Of a stretch of 64,000 nucleotides of DNA, positions 8,500 through 16,960 are shown in pieces (the first letter of the stretch is position 1; every line of letters begins with the position of its first letter). The position numbers and the translations under genes are program-made. A model generated the notes under the pieces. That model searched no databases. It was not told the DNA's origin and worked only from the letters and a program-made list of their open reading frames with translations. Origin of the DNA: Pseudomonas sessilinigenes (GTDB lineage: Bacteria; Pseudomonadota; Gammaproteobacteria; Pseudomonadales; Pseudomonadaceae); assembly GCF_003850565.1 (NCBI RefSeq), contig NZ_CP027706.1, positions 5,022,001 through 5,086,000 on the forward strand. Direction: 5' to 3'.

Positions 8500-10267
8500 C
8501 GCTGTCCTCGTCGTCCTCGTCTTCTTCACCGTTGGCCGGAATGTACAGGCTGAAGGTGGCTCCGGCATCCTTTTCGCTGACGCACTCGATACGCCCGTCA
8601 TGGCTTTCCAAGATAGAGAAGACCTTGGCCAGGCCCAGGCCGGTACCCGAGGCCTTGGTGGTGACGAACGGGGTGAAGATACGTTCCAGCATGTCCGGTT
8701 CGATGCCCTGGCCAGTATCGCTGACGCTGATGACGGTTTCATCATCCTCCTGGGCGATGCCCAGGGTCAGGCGGCCGCCTTCGGGCATGGCGTCGATGGC
8801 GTTGAGGATCAGGTTCAGGCAGGCCTGCTTGAGCTGCCGGGCATCGGCGTGGATCGTTGCCCCGGGGGCCTGGTCCTCGATCCGGGCATCGATATTGTGG
8901 GTGGCCAGTTCCGGGCCGCAGAAACCCAGGAGCTCCTCCACCAGGGTCCGAGCCGGCTGGGTGGCACGAATCGGCGTGCTGGGCTTGGCGAAATCGAGGA
9001 ACTCGGTGATCAGGTCGTTGATCCGGCTGACTTCGCTGATCACGTACTCCAGGTGACGCTTGTCGTTCTCCGGCAGGTCGACCCGGCGGTGCAGCAGTTG
9101 GGTGGCGGTCTTGATGATGCCCAGCGGGTTGCGAATCTCATGGGCCAGGCCCATGGCCACCTCGCCCAGGGCGTGCAGGCGGTCGCGGCGACGCAGTTGT
9201 GACTCCAGGTGTTGCAGTTCACCCAGGCGCTCGGTCATGTGGTTGAAAGTACTGCTCAGTTCGGCCAGTTCGTCGCCACCGATAACTGGAACCCGCTGCC
9301 GATAGTCGCCGGCAATCACGGCCCGTACCCCGGTGGACAGGCCCCGCAGCGGGCGAGTCAGGCGTTGCGACACCAGCCAGCCGACGCACAACGAGGCCGC
9401 CGAGCTGAGGAGGAAGATCAGGATGAACAGGTTGCTCTGGTTGACCAGGCCCACCAGGCTGCTGTGGCGCAGCAGGCCGCTGAAGATCACCCCGACCAGG
9501 TCGCCGCTGTCGTTGAAGATCGGCCGGTACAGTCCGCTGTAGCGATTGGTGAACTGTTCGGTGGGCTGGCGGGTGGTGCGCAGGATGTCCTCGATCTTGT
9601 GCGGCACCCGCGGCGGGTGGTCCTCGAAGCGCTGGGTGGCGAAGATTTCCGAGAAGTCGTCGGCCTTGGCCAGGTACAGGCGCAGGTCCAGGGAGTGCAC
9701 GTCGGCCACGCTGGTGAGGAAGCTGGCATCCAGGTAGGTGGCGATCAACAGCTGATAGTCGACGCCATCGAGGTTGGTCTGGAAGGTCGAGACCACCGCC
9801 CCGGTGGCGGCCCCGCCGACCTGGATCGTCTGCAGGACGGCATTGGAGGCAGTGCTGATCTGGCCGACCACATCGTCGGCGGCAGTGGTGAACATGACCT
9901 TGTGGTCGCTCTTGCGAATCAGTGCCACCACGTCGATGCCCATGGAGTTGGCAATGTCGGCGGTGAGCTTGTCGTGCTTGTTGGCGTTACGCTCCCCTGG
10001 GGGCCGGGTATAGCGCAGGAACAGTTGGGCAATCCTGGCGTTGTCACGCAGGATTTCAGTGATCTCGTCCTCGACGATCTTGGTGGATTCCTGCAGCCAG
10101 ATACGCACGTTGCTGTCGAAAATCTCCGACAACGTGGTGGCCGCCAGCTCGGCGGCGATCATGGTGGGGATCACGCTGACCAGCCAGAACGCCAACACCA
10201 GCTTGCGCTGCAGGCTCCAGCGGGAGATGGCGAAGGGGCGGGGAGGACGACGATCTTTTCTGGTCAT
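8489..10267 (-). CDS. Membrane sensor histidine kinase paired with the sigma-54 regulator
   Basis: A 592-residue kinase. The first membrane segment is at about residues 22–45, then a long periplasmic sensor region (about 240 residues, Cache-like in pattern), a second membrane segment near residue 285, HAMP, the dimerization box GLAHEIRNPLGIIKTA and an ATPase domain with NLILNAIDAMPEGG, DTGQGI and GTGLGLAKV. The C terminus is very acidic ([12 protein letters not shown]), encoded where the gene overlaps its regulator. The ligand is unknown. It shares a 4-nt overlap with the acyltransferase gene upstream, so the sensor is made together with the enzymes. Confidence 0.92.
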   Translation of the reverse strand: MTRKDRRPPRPFAISRWSLQRKLVLAFWLVSVIPTMIAAELAATTLSEIFDSNVRIWLQESTKIVEDEITEILRDNARIAQLFLRYTRPPGERNANKHDKLTADIANSMGIDVVALIRKSDHKVMFTTAADDVVGQISTASNAVLQTIQVGGAATGAVVSTFQTNLDGVDYQLLIATYLDASFLTSVADVHSLDLRLYLAKADDFSEIFATQRFEDHPPRVPHKIEDILRTTRQPTEQFTNRYSGLYRPIFNDSGDLVGVIFSGLLRHSSLVGLVNQSNLFILIFLLSSAASLCVGWLVSQRLTRPLRGLSTGVRAVIAGDYRQRVPVIGGDELAELSSTFNHMTERLGELQHLESQLRRRDRLHALGEVAMGLAHEIRNPLGIIKTATQLLHRRVDLPENDKRHLEYVISEVSRINDLITEFLDFAKPSTPIRATQPARTLVEELLGFCGPELATHNIDARIEDQAPGATIHADARQLKQACLNLILNAIDAMPEGGRLTLGIAQEDDETVISVSDTGQGIEPDMLERIFTPFVTTKASGTGLGLAKVFSILESHDGRIECVSEKDAGATFSLYIPANGEEDEDDEDSDDA

Positions 10268-11391
10268 GTACTTTCGCTTATTGCAGCGGCCATGGCGGGG
10301 TCGGAGCGATCCGGACGGACAAAGCGTTTTATCACTTTGAGCAGTGCATTGAGCATCGGATTGCGGTGGCGGAAGAACAGCATGTTACCGGTGAAGCGAC
10401 AGCCCAGGCGAAGCTTGCTGGCATAACCGGCCTGGCCGCACTCATACAGGGAGATCCGCTGCTGGATGCAGTAGTCGACATTGGCCAGCCAGCTGCGAAA
10501 GTACAGGTTGTGCTCCCGGGTGACATTGAGGTCATGGGCGAAGAACTTGTCGATCAAGCGGTTCTGGTCGACCAGCACCAGGTTGAAAGCCACTAGTTGA
10601 TCGCCGACCCAGTACAAGACACAGGCGGCCCGCTCTCCCAACTGTTCGAGGATGCCGGTGAAGTACTCCGCCGGCAGGCGCTCGAACTGCAGGTCGCTGC
10701 GGTTCAGGGTCGCTTCGTATAAACGCATGATGTCCGGCAACACGTCATCGATCTGCTGGCGCCACTCGATGCGTGGCCCCGGCGCCCGGAGCTTGCGGCG
10801 CAAGTCCTTGCGGGTCGACTTGCCGAGGGTGCCCAGGTAGGCATCGACCGAGGCGAAGGGGATCGGCAGCAGCGCCGAAGGCAGGCTCGGCATGGCCTGC
10901 AGGCCTGCGGCCAGACAACTGGCGGCCCATTGCTGATCGCTGCTGGGGGCATCCTTGACCGCCATCAGGCCGATACCGAAGCTGTCGGCATCGGCCCGGG
11001 CCAGTTTCAGCAGCTCCTCCAGCAGGGCTTGGCGGCGTTCGCTGGGAACGTGGCTGGCGGTGCCGGCGTTGCACTGTTCGGCCACCGGCGAACCGATGGC
11101 GTACAGGCGCAGTTGCAAGACACCCGGCCAATGCCGTTCAAGGCGTTCGGTCATGCGCTTGGCCAGGCCGGAGACCGTGGTGTCCAGTCGATACTGGGTG
11201 GTGAAGGCCGGAGCCACGGCCACCAGGGTCGAACCTTCATAGACCGCCAGGTAGCGCCAATTGAAATCGACGATGGCGGCTTTTTCCACGGCCAGGTAAT
11301 AGTCCCAATCCTCCAGGGCCCCTGGAAAACAGTCATTCCAGGCACTGCGATCGATGGCCTGTATGGTTGAGAAGGCTTGGGCGGTAATCAC
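10264..11391 (-). CDS. GNAT-like (FemAB/BioF2-type) acyltransferase
   Basis: A 375-residue soluble protein. The C-terminal half carries the double-GNAT/FemAB-like pattern: STRKDLRRKLRAPGPRIEWR, VLYWVGDQLVAFNLVLVDQ, LYFRSWLANVDYC and YECGQAGYASKLRLGC. Such proteins transfer acyl or aminoacyl groups to amines; in other systems they act on peptidoglycan or lipid precursors. The substrate is not known. The gene is preceded 14 bp upstream by the hydrolase gene and overlaps the kinase gene by 4 nt. Confidence 0.75.
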   Translation of the reverse strand: MITAQAFSTIQAIDRSAWNDCFPGALEDWDYYLAVEKAAIVDFNWRYLAVYEGSTLVAVAPAFTTQYRLDTTVSGLAKRMTERLERHWPGVLQLRLYAIGSPVAEQCNAGTASHVPSERRQALLEELLKLARADADSFGIGLMAVKDAPSSDQQWAASCLAAGLQAMPSLPSALLPIPFASVDAYLGTLGKSTRKDLRRKLRAPGPRIEWRQQIDDVLPDIMRLYEATLNRSDLQFERLPAEYFTGILEQLGERAACVLYWVGDQLVAFNLVLVDQNRLIDKFFAHDLNVTREHNLYFRSWLANVDYCIQQRISLYECGQAGYASKLRLGCRFTGNMLFFRHRNPMLNALLKVIKRFVRPDRSDPAMAAAISEST

Positions 11392-11405
11392 GTCTCTTCC
11401 TTAAG

Positions 11406-12272
11406 TCACGCCAGCTGTCGGTAGTCTTCGCGTACGGCGGGGGCGACCACTCGCTGCTGGATGAAATCCACGCTCAGTTCGATCACGCGCTGGTATTGCA
11501 GGTCCACGGTGATCATGTGATAGCAGTTGTCGAGGAGGATCTTGGTCACCGGGCCGCCGAGCTTGCGTTCCACGTAGTCGGCATTCCAGGTGCTGGTGAT
11601 GTCGTCTTCGCTGGAGTGCAGCACCAGTGCGGGCGTCATGATCGACGGCATGCGTTTCTTGACCACGGCGTTCATCCGGTGCAGTTCGCGCACGGTCACG
11701 CCCTCCATGGTCAGGAGCCCGGCATCGCTGCTGGCGCCGGCCTTCATCTGCTTCTCGACGATGGCCCGCAGGCGCTCGTTCTTGATGCCATAGGGCGGCT
11801 TTTCTTCGAAACGGCAGATATGCACGCCGAACGGGATCTTCATCAGCAACGGGGTAAGGAATGCCAGTTTGTTGATGCTCCAGCCGTCGTACTTGAGGGT
11901 GGTGGAATACATCAGCAAGCCACTGATCCGCCCTGGGTGCTCGGATGCCAGGTACATCGACATCACCGCGCCCATGGACAGGCCGCCGACGAACACCTGC
12001 TCGTGGCGCTGTTGCATGGCGGCAAAGGTCTTGCGCACGCCTTCGTACCAGTCCTGCCAGCCCGTGGCCTGCAGGTCGCTGTTGTCCCCGCAGTGCCCGG
12101 GCAGGGTCGGTACGTACACGGTGCACGTACCATCCTTGGCCAGGCCCTGGGCCACCCGACGGAGTTCCGTCGGGGTGCCGGTCAGGCCGTGGATCAACAA
12201 GATCCCGACCTGACCCGTGCCGAGAACGAAGCCGGCGTCGCCTTCGCCCAGATCGATCTCAGCCATGCTCAT
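11406..12272 (-). CDS. Alpha/beta hydrolase (carboxylesterase/thioesterase-like)
   Basis: A 288-residue cytoplasmic hydrolase without signal peptide. Recognisable elements are the oxyanion HGLTGTP, the nucleophile elbow GGLSMGAV, the acid in SSEDDIT and the histidine in CYHMITVD. The lid region and overall length match the monoglyceride-lipase/carboxylesterase Est30 group. Its start codon overlaps the stop of the aminotransferase gene by 4 nt (ATGA), indicating translational coupling. It may release or deacylate an intermediate in the pathway of this operon, but that is inference only. Confidence 0.87.
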   Translation of the reverse strand: MSMAEIDLGEGDAGFVLGTGQVGILLIHGLTGTPTELRRVAQGLAKDGTCTVYVPTLPGHCGDNSDLQATGWQDWYEGVRKTFAAMQQRHEQVFVGGLSMGAVMSMYLASEHPGRISGLLMYSTTLKYDGWSINKLAFLTPLLMKIPFGVHICRFEEKPPYGIKNERLRAIVEKQMKAGASSDAGLLTMEGVTVRELHRMNAVVKKRMPSIMTPALVLHSSEDDITSTWNADYVERKLGGPVTKILLDNCYHMITVDLQYQRVIELSVDFIQQRVVAPAVREDYRQLA

Positions 12273-13663
12273 CGCTTCATGGCCCGATCCAGCAGGCGGT
12301 CCAGCAGGGCGATACCCAGGTCGATTTCCGCGTAGCTGATTTCCAGCGATGGTGCCAGGGTGATCACGTTCTTGTAGTAGCCGCCCACGTCGAGGATCAG
12401 GCCCAGGCGCTGACCGTCGATCTCGATGTCGCCCTTCATGCCTTCCTCGACCATGTAGTCCAGGGTCGCCTTGTCCGGGGTGAAGCCGTCGGTGGTGCAG
12501 ATCTCGCAGCGCAGGGCCAGGCCCAGGCCGTCGACGTCGCCGATGATCGGGTAGCGCTTCTGCAGGTCCTTGAGGCCTTCGAGGAAGTACTTGCCCTTCT
12601 CCATGACCATCGCGCCGTAGTCGATCTCGCTGGTCATCTTGAACATTTCCAGGCCCACGGCGGTGCCCAGTGGGTTGGAGGCGAAGGTGGAGTGGGTCGA
12701 ACCTGGCGGGAACACGCCTGGGTTGATCAGCTCCTCGCGAGCCCAGATACCGCCCAGCGGGTTCAGGCCGTTGGTCAGTGCCTTGCCGAACACGATCACG
12801 TCAGGCTGGACGTCGAAGTGCTCGATCGACCACAGCTTGCCGGTACGGTAGAAGCCCATCTGGATTTCGTCGACCACCAGCAGGATGCCGTGCTGATCCA
12901 GCACTTGCTTGAGCTCGCGGTAGAAGTTCATCGGCGGGATCACGTAGCCGCCGGTGCCCTGGATCGGCTCGGCGTAGAAGGCGGCGTATTCGCTCTGGCC
13001 GACTTTCGGGTCCCAGACACCGTTGTATTCGGTTTCGAACAGGCGGGCGAACTGCTTCACGCAGTGGCTGCCGTACTCTTCCTTGGTCATGCCTTTCGGG
13101 CCACGGAAGTGGTACGGGAATGGAATGAACTGCGCGCGCTCGCCGAAGTGGCCGTAGCGGCGACGGTAGCGGTAGCTGGAAGTGATGGACGAAGCGCCCA
13201 GGGTACGACCGTGGTAGCCGCCTTCGAAGGCGAACATCAGGCTCTTGCCGTTGCTGGCGTTACGCACGACTTTCAGCGAGTCCTCGACGGACTGCGAACC
13301 GCCGACGTTGAAGTGCACGCGACCGTCGAGGCCGAACTTCTTCTTGGCGTCGACCGCGATCATTTCCGACAGCTCGATCTTGCCTTTGTGCAGGTACTGG
13401 CTGGCGATCTGCGGCAGGGTGTCGATCTGTTGCTTCAGGGCGTTGTTCAGGCGCGGGTTGGCGTAGCCGAAGTTCACCGCCGAGTACCACATCTGCAGGT
13501 CGAGGTAGGCCTGGTCTTCGGTATCCCAGACGTAGGAGCCTTCGCAGCGGCTGAAGATGCGCGGGGGTTCGATGTAGTGAACGGTATCGCCGTAGGAGCA
13601 GTACTTGGCTTCTTTTTCCAGAAGAATCTGGTCTTCTGCGGTAGCGATGCGGATATCAGACAT
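12269..13663 (-). CDS. Class III PLP-dependent aminotransferase
   Basis: A 464-residue fold-type I aminotransferase. Visible are GGSQSVEDSLKVVRNA in the cofactor region, the aspartate in LLVVDEIQMGFYRTG and the Schiff-base lysine in VIVFGKALTNGLNPLGG. Family members move amino groups from omega-amino acids, diamines or aspartate-like substrates to 2-oxo acids; I cannot assign the substrate. The ATG at 13663 follows GGAA and overlaps the phosphatase gene by 8 nt. The longer frame upstream lies inside the phosphatase gene and is not used. Confidence 0.88.
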   Translation of the reverse strand: MSDIRIATAEDQILLEKEAKYCSYGDTVHYIEPPRIFSRCEGSYVWDTEDQAYLDLQMWYSAVNFGYANPRLNNALKQQIDTLPQIASQYLHKGKIELSEMIAVDAKKKFGLDGRVHFNVGGSQSVEDSLKVVRNASNGKSLMFAFEGGYHGRTLGASSITSSYRYRRRYGHFGERAQFIPFPYHFRGPKGMTKEEYGSHCVKQFARLFETEYNGVWDPKVGQSEYAAFYAEPIQGTGGYVIPPMNFYRELKQVLDQHGILLVVDEIQMGFYRTGKLWSIEHFDVQPDVIVFGKALTNGLNPLGGIWAREELINPGVFPPGSTHSTFASNPLGTAVGLEMFKMTSEIDYGAMVMEKGKYFLEGLKDLQKRYPIIGDVDGLGLALRCEICTTDGFTPDKATLDYMVEEGMKGDIEIDGQRLGLILDVGGYYKNVITLAPSLEISYAEIDLGIALLDRLLDRAMKR

Positions 13664-14351
13664 GGTGGAAGAGTTCCTGGGTTTCAATAGAGAAATTAGT
13701 GGCGTTGGCCGCGTTGCGTGGCAGTTTGGCCAGCAGTGCCGGCAGTTCGGCAAAGGAGTCGAACCGCGCGTAGGGAATGGCGTTGCGCTCGCAGTACTCG
13801 GCCAGGCGGCCCTTGGCGAAGACGAAGTCGGCAGTGGAGGCCACGCACATGTCCGACTGGCCATCGCCAATCACCAGCACACGCTTGCCGCGCGGGGTGG
13901 ATTTGCATTTGCAGTTGCCGGAGGCGGCACGGCAGGCGTCGCTGGCATAAGGGAAATCGATGCGCCAGCTGTTGTGATCGACCTGGCGCAGGCGATTGGC
14001 GAGGATCGGCAGCAGGGTCACGTAGTTGCGTGCCAGGATGCGGGCGATGCCTTGCTCGATGCCATCGCTGACCACTTCGATGGAGGCGCCCAGGCCGATC
14101 ACGTGATCGACGAAGTCAGGGAAGTCGGGGTCGATTTCGACACTGTCGAAGTAGCCCAGCAGTTCGGCGGGCGAGGCCTTGACCAGGGCCAGTTGGCGGC
14201 TGAGGCATTCTCGGGATCCAATGTGCCCGTCCAGCCACTCCTGCTCGATGCTCTCCCAGCTGGGGTCGGCGAAGCGTTGGAGGACGTTATCGATCACGTC
14301 GGCGCGGGAGATGGTCCCGTCGAAGTCACATACGATATGCCAGTGCATCAT
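13656..14351 (-). CDS. MtnX-like HAD-IB family phosphatase, first gene of the operon
   Basis: A 231-residue haloacid-dehalogenase-type phosphatase with motif I CDFDGTISRAD (nucleophile Asp9, acid Asp11), the cap insertion, motif II VVSDGIE and the C-terminal acidic motif VIGDGQSDMCVA. The cysteine-rich NCKCK segment is also seen in MtnX-type enzymes, which dephosphorylate an intermediate of methionine salvage. No other methionine-salvage gene is near, so the substrate is open. It is the promoter-proximal gene of the six-gene operon; a -24/-12 promoter lies about 50 bp upstream. Confidence 0.83.
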   Translation of the reverse strand: MMHWHIVCDFDGTISRADVIDNVLQRFADPSWESIEQEWLDGHIGSRECLSRQLALVKASPAELLGYFDSVEIDPDFPDFVDHVIGLGASIEVVSDGIEQGIARILARNYVTLLPILANRLRQVDHNSWRIDFPYASDACRAASGNCKCKSTPRGKRVLVIGDGQSDMCVASTADFVFAKGRLAEYCERNAIPYARFDSFAELPALLAKLPRNAANATNFSIETQELFHHV

Positions 14352-14401
14352 CTGTTGTTACCTGTTGAATAGAGCGCTGTTTACGCTTGCGGCAGGGGTA
14401 C

Positions 14402-14417
14402 AGCAGGGACTGTGCCA
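14402..14417 (-). promoter_or_regulatory. Candidate sigma-54 (-24/-12) promoter of the six-gene operon
   Basis: On the minus strand the sequence reads TGGCACAGTCCCTGCT. It has GG and GC exactly ten bases apart and a -24 element identical to consensus TGGCAC. It is about 50 bp upstream of the phosphatase start and faces the operon that ends in a sigma-54-dependent regulator. Confidence 0.7.
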
Positions 14418-14467
14418 AGTACGGAAAACCCAGCAGGGCTGGGGCTCTAACCAAGGGGAGAGGTGTT

Positions 14468-14506
14468 TTGTAGCTTTCTAGCTACAATTTTTGTAGCTCC
14501 CTACAA
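14468..14506. promoter_or_regulatory. Tandem palindromes, candidate upstream activator sites
   Basis: TTGTAGCT-N4-AGCTACAA (14468–14487) is a perfect palindrome. It is followed by TTGTAG-N4-CTACAA (14491–14506), also perfect. The centres are 21 bp apart, two helical turns. They lie about 50–90 bp upstream of the -24/-12 promoter, where enhancer sites for NtrC-type activators are normally found, and also in front of the divergent MipA/OmpV gene. The binding protein is inferred to be the operon's own regulator. Confidence 0.55.
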
Positions 14507-14579
14507 ACAACATCAGTGCTTGCGCCCGAGGGGGGCTCTGGTGATTGATGCGCGCATGTTCAGACAAGGAAACTCATTC

Positions 14580-15350
14580 ATGCCAAGGCTATTCCCTTCA
14601 TCCCTGCTCGCCGGACTGCTGTCGCTGGGCCTGGCCTGCAGCGCCTGGGGCGACTCCGGCATCACCGGCGAACTGGGATTGGGTATCGGCTACCAGCCCC
14701 ATGACCCCACGGGCAGCCGCTATGACACCACCCCATTGCCGTACCTGGACCTGGATTGGGGGGATGTCAGCCTGAGCGGTGACGATGGCCTGACCTGGGA
14801 TGCCTTCAAGAGCAATGGCGTGAGCATGGGCCCCTACATCAATTACCTGCAGGGGCGTAACGCCGACGGCTCGCTGCGTGGCTTGCGGGACGTGCCCGAC
14901 ATGGCCGACGTGGGTGGCTTCATCCAATATGCCCCGGACGATTTCTGGCGGGTGTTCGCTTCGGTGGGCCAGGCCGTCGGGGGCGGCGGTGGCCAAGGCG
15001 GCATGCTGGGCAAGATCGGTGGCGAGATCGGCTACCCGTTGGGCATGGGGATCATCGGTAGCAACAACCTGACCCTGCATTTTGCCGACGCCCGGCAGAA
15101 CCAGACCTTCTTCGGTGTCAGCACCAAGGAGTTCCTGGCTTCCGGCATCGAGCGCTATCACGCCGGTGGCGGCCTGCAGAACTTCACACTGACCCAGAAC
15201 ATCCAGGTGCCCCTGGGCAACAACTGGTCGCTGGTGGCCAGTGCCAGCTGGATCCGCCTGGTCAACTCGGCGGCCAACAGCACCATCGTGCGTGACAAGG
15301 GCGAGGTCAACCAGGGGCAGGTGCAGACCGCCATCAGCTACAAGTTCTGA
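14580..15350 (+). CDS. MipA/OmpV family outer membrane protein
   Basis: A 256-residue protein with a signal peptide (MPRLFPSSLLAGLLSLGLA, cleavage near AWG-DSG). A beta-barrel pattern follows: alternating hydrophobic strands and a C-terminal aromatic residue (YKF). Segments GELGLGIGYQPHDPTGS and GGFIQYAPDDFWRVFASVG fit MipA/OmpV proteins, which sit in the outer membrane and have been linked to scaffolding or stress responses. The start at 14580 follows AAGGAA. It is divergent from the six-gene operon and shares its regulatory region, so joint control is possible. Confidence 0.87.
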   Translation: MPRLFPSSLLAGLLSLGLACSAWGDSGITGELGLGIGYQPHDPTGSRYDTTPLPYLDLDWGDVSLSGDDGLTWDAFKSNGVSMGPYINYLQGRNADGSLRGLRDVPDMADVGGFIQYAPDDFWRVFASVGQAVGGGGGQGGMLGKIGGEIGYPLGMGIIGSNNLTLHFADARQNQTFFGVSTKEFLASGIERYHAGGGLQNFTLTQNIQVPLGNNWSLVASASWIRLVNSAANSTIVRDKGEVNQGQVQTAISYKF

Positions 15351-15444
15351 CGTCCTTTCGAACTGCTGCCGCGGAGCCTGGCAGGCCCTGAGGGGGTCTG
15401 TCGCGGCAGCGATCGGGGACATTACCGATAACGATGGGTAAAAC

Positions 15445-15460
15445 TGGTCTGGCCTTTGCA
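15445..15460 (+). promoter_or_regulatory. Weak candidate sigma-54 promoter before the desaturase
   Basis: TGGTCTGGCCTTTGCA has GG and GC ten bases apart and a good -12 element (TTTGCA), but a poor -24 element. It is 38 bp before the desaturase start. On sequence alone it is a weak match. Confidence 0.3.
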
Positions 15461-15497
15461 GTAACTGCCGCGAACTCAATTTCTCAGGAAGTTCTTC

Positions 15498-16361
15498 ATG
15501 GCCCGACCTGCCTACCGTTTACTCGCCTATTCCCTCTGGGACCTGATTCCGATCGTCATGGCCCTGGCGCATTTCGCCTTTGTCCTGTGGCTGACCCTGG
15601 ATTTCCATGCCTTGTCCTGGTGGGTCATCATCCCGTCGGCGCTGCTGTATGCGGTCAGCCTGTCGTGGAGCATCAACAGTATTTCCCATAACCAGATCCA
15701 CAACGCCTATTTCACTCCGGCCTGGATGAACCGGGCCTTCGACCTGTTGTTGTCGGTCACCATCGGCTTCTCCCAGACCCTGTATCGCGATATCCACAAT
15801 CGCCATCACCGGGGCAATTCCGACCTGCCGGACGCCCATGGCAAGACCATCGATCCGCTGTCGATCTACCTGCATGGCAAGGATGGCCAGCCGGACAACC
15901 CCTGGGCCTACACCTTCCTGAGCTTCTTTCGCGACGACCCCAAGGAGATCTACCAGGAAATGCAGCGCAAGCGCCCGGACGATGCGCGCTGGGTGAAAGT
16001 GGAGATCGCCGTGACGGTCGCGTTCTACCTGGCGCTGGCGTTCTTCGACTGGCACGCGGTGCTGGTGCTGCTGCCGTTCTGGTACCTGGGCCAGTCGCTG
16101 TCGTCCCTCAACGGCTACTACGAGCACCTGGGCGGTAACCCGGACCTGCCGATTGCCTGGGGCGTGAGCTCCTATAGCCCGCTGTACAACCTGATCTGGA
16201 TGAACAACGGCTACCACGCCGAGCACCACTACCGGCCGAAAATGCACTGGACCAAGGTCAAGGCCTTCCATCGCCAGATTCGCGAGGAACAGCGTGCGGC
16301 GGGGGTGAAAGTGATCCCGGTGTCCCACGGGCTGGGCTTTTTGGTGTCCCACCGTCGGTAA
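15498..16361 (+). CDS. Membrane fatty acid desaturase family protein
   Basis: A 287-residue membrane di-iron protein with the three histidine boxes of the desaturase/hydroxylase superfamily: HNQIHN (HxxxH), HNRHHRG (HxxHH) and HAEHHYRP (HxxHH). Hydrophobic segments lie near residues 15–65 and 165–200. It should act on fatty acyl or similar lipid chains in the inner membrane with oxygen and an electron donor; the site of desaturation cannot be read. RBS AGGAAG precedes the ATG at 15498. It is downstream of the MipA/OmpV gene by 147 bp. Confidence 0.87.
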   Translation: MARPAYRLLAYSLWDLIPIVMALAHFAFVLWLTLDFHALSWWVIIPSALLYAVSLSWSINSISHNQIHNAYFTPAWMNRAFDLLLSVTIGFSQTLYRDIHNRHHRGNSDLPDAHGKTIDPLSIYLHGKDGQPDNPWAYTFLSFFRDDPKEIYQEMQRKRPDDARWVKVEIAVTVAFYLALAFFDWHAVLVLLPFWYLGQSLSSLNGYYEHLGGNPDLPIAWGVSSYSPLYNLIWMNNGYHAEHHYRPKMHWTKVKAFHRQIREEQRAAGVKVIPVSHGLGFLVSHRR

Positions 16362-16364
16362 CCT

Positions 16365-16500
16365 GTAGCCGCTGCCCAAGGCTGTGCACGACCGAGCAGC
16401 GGGCGCAGGAGGCGAAATCGCCGAAGGTCCTGCGGACCTTGTCGCAGCCTGGCGGCAGCGGCTACACGAAGCTGATCCTGTAGCTGCTGCCCAAGGCTGA
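16365..16500. repeat. REP-like inverted repeats between desaturase and transporter genes
   Basis: GTAGCCGCTGCC (16365–16376) is the exact inverse complement of GGCAGCGGCTAC (16456–16467). Between them lies a perfect hairpin AAGGTCC-TGC-GGACCTT. A third degenerate copy (GTAGCTGCTGCCC) follows near 16481. This is typical of Pseudomonas repetitive extragenic palindromes; here it separates two convergent genes. Confidence 0.75.
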
Positions 16501-16520
16501 AGTTGCCGAAGACCCTGTCT

Positions 16521-16928
16521 TCAGGCCGCTTCGCCTTCGCCCTCGGCCAGCAGGGCGATCCCGCCCATGATCACGAAGACCCCGAGCCAGTGCAGCGGGT
16601 TGATCTGCTCGTTCAGCACCAGCCACGATCCCAGCAGGACCACCACGTACACCAGTGCGCTCAGGGGAAAGGCCAGGGACAGGCTGCTGCGCCGCAGGAT
16701 CAACATCCAGACGAAGAACGCGCCGATATAGCAGGCAATCGCGGTCAGCACTCCGGGGTTGGCCACCACGGCTGCCAGCCATTGCAGGCTGAAGTCCATC
16801 TGGCCCAGTTGGTCGCCACCGACCTTGGTGGCGATCTGGCCGGCGCCCTCGAAACTGATCAACAGGAACCAGAGCACCAGGGTACCCAGGCGCCCATGCA
16901 ACCAGTCATTAGCGTGGTTCGAACTCAT
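16521..16928 (-). CDS. Small DMT/EamA-type transporter, second of a pair
   Basis: A 135-residue protein with four predicted membrane helices, the last being HWLGVFVIMGGIALL. The segments ISFEGAGQIATKVGG and FPLSALVYVVVLLGSWLVL match the small multidrug resistance / ArnE-ArnF-like half-transporters. The ATG at 16928 gives a standard-length protein. It lies 32 bp downstream of a second four-helix protein, so the two probably form a heterodimer as in EbrAB or ArnEF. Confidence 0.82.
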   Translation of the reverse strand: MSSNHANDWLHGRLGTLVLWFLLISFEGAGQIATKVGGDQLGQMDFSLQWLAAVVANPGVLTAIACYIGAFFVWMLILRRSSLSLAFPLSALVYVVVLLGSWLVLNEQINPLHWLGVFVIMGGIALLAEGEGEAA

Positions 16929-16960
16929 GAAGCGTTTCCTTGTATGCGTTGATGGGAGGC

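Noticed and set aside
7087..8553. Open frame of 488 codons on the plus strand
   Set aside because: Antisense to the sigma-54 regulator; low-complexity composition of a shadow frame.
8500..8745. N-terminal extension of the sigma-54 regulator frame
   Set aside because: The upstream codons lie inside the kinase gene and do not encode a domain; the receiver begins at 8499.
11945..13690. Open frame of 581 codons on the plus strand
   Set aside because: Antisense to the aminotransferase and hydrolase genes, which have complete catalytic motifs.
13664..13870. N-terminal extension of the aminotransferase frame
   Set aside because: Those codons overlap the phosphatase gene; the aminotransferase starts at 13663 with a ribosome site.
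16365..16500. Possible small RNA or attenuator
   Set aside because: The structure is explained by REP-type inverted repeats between convergent genes.
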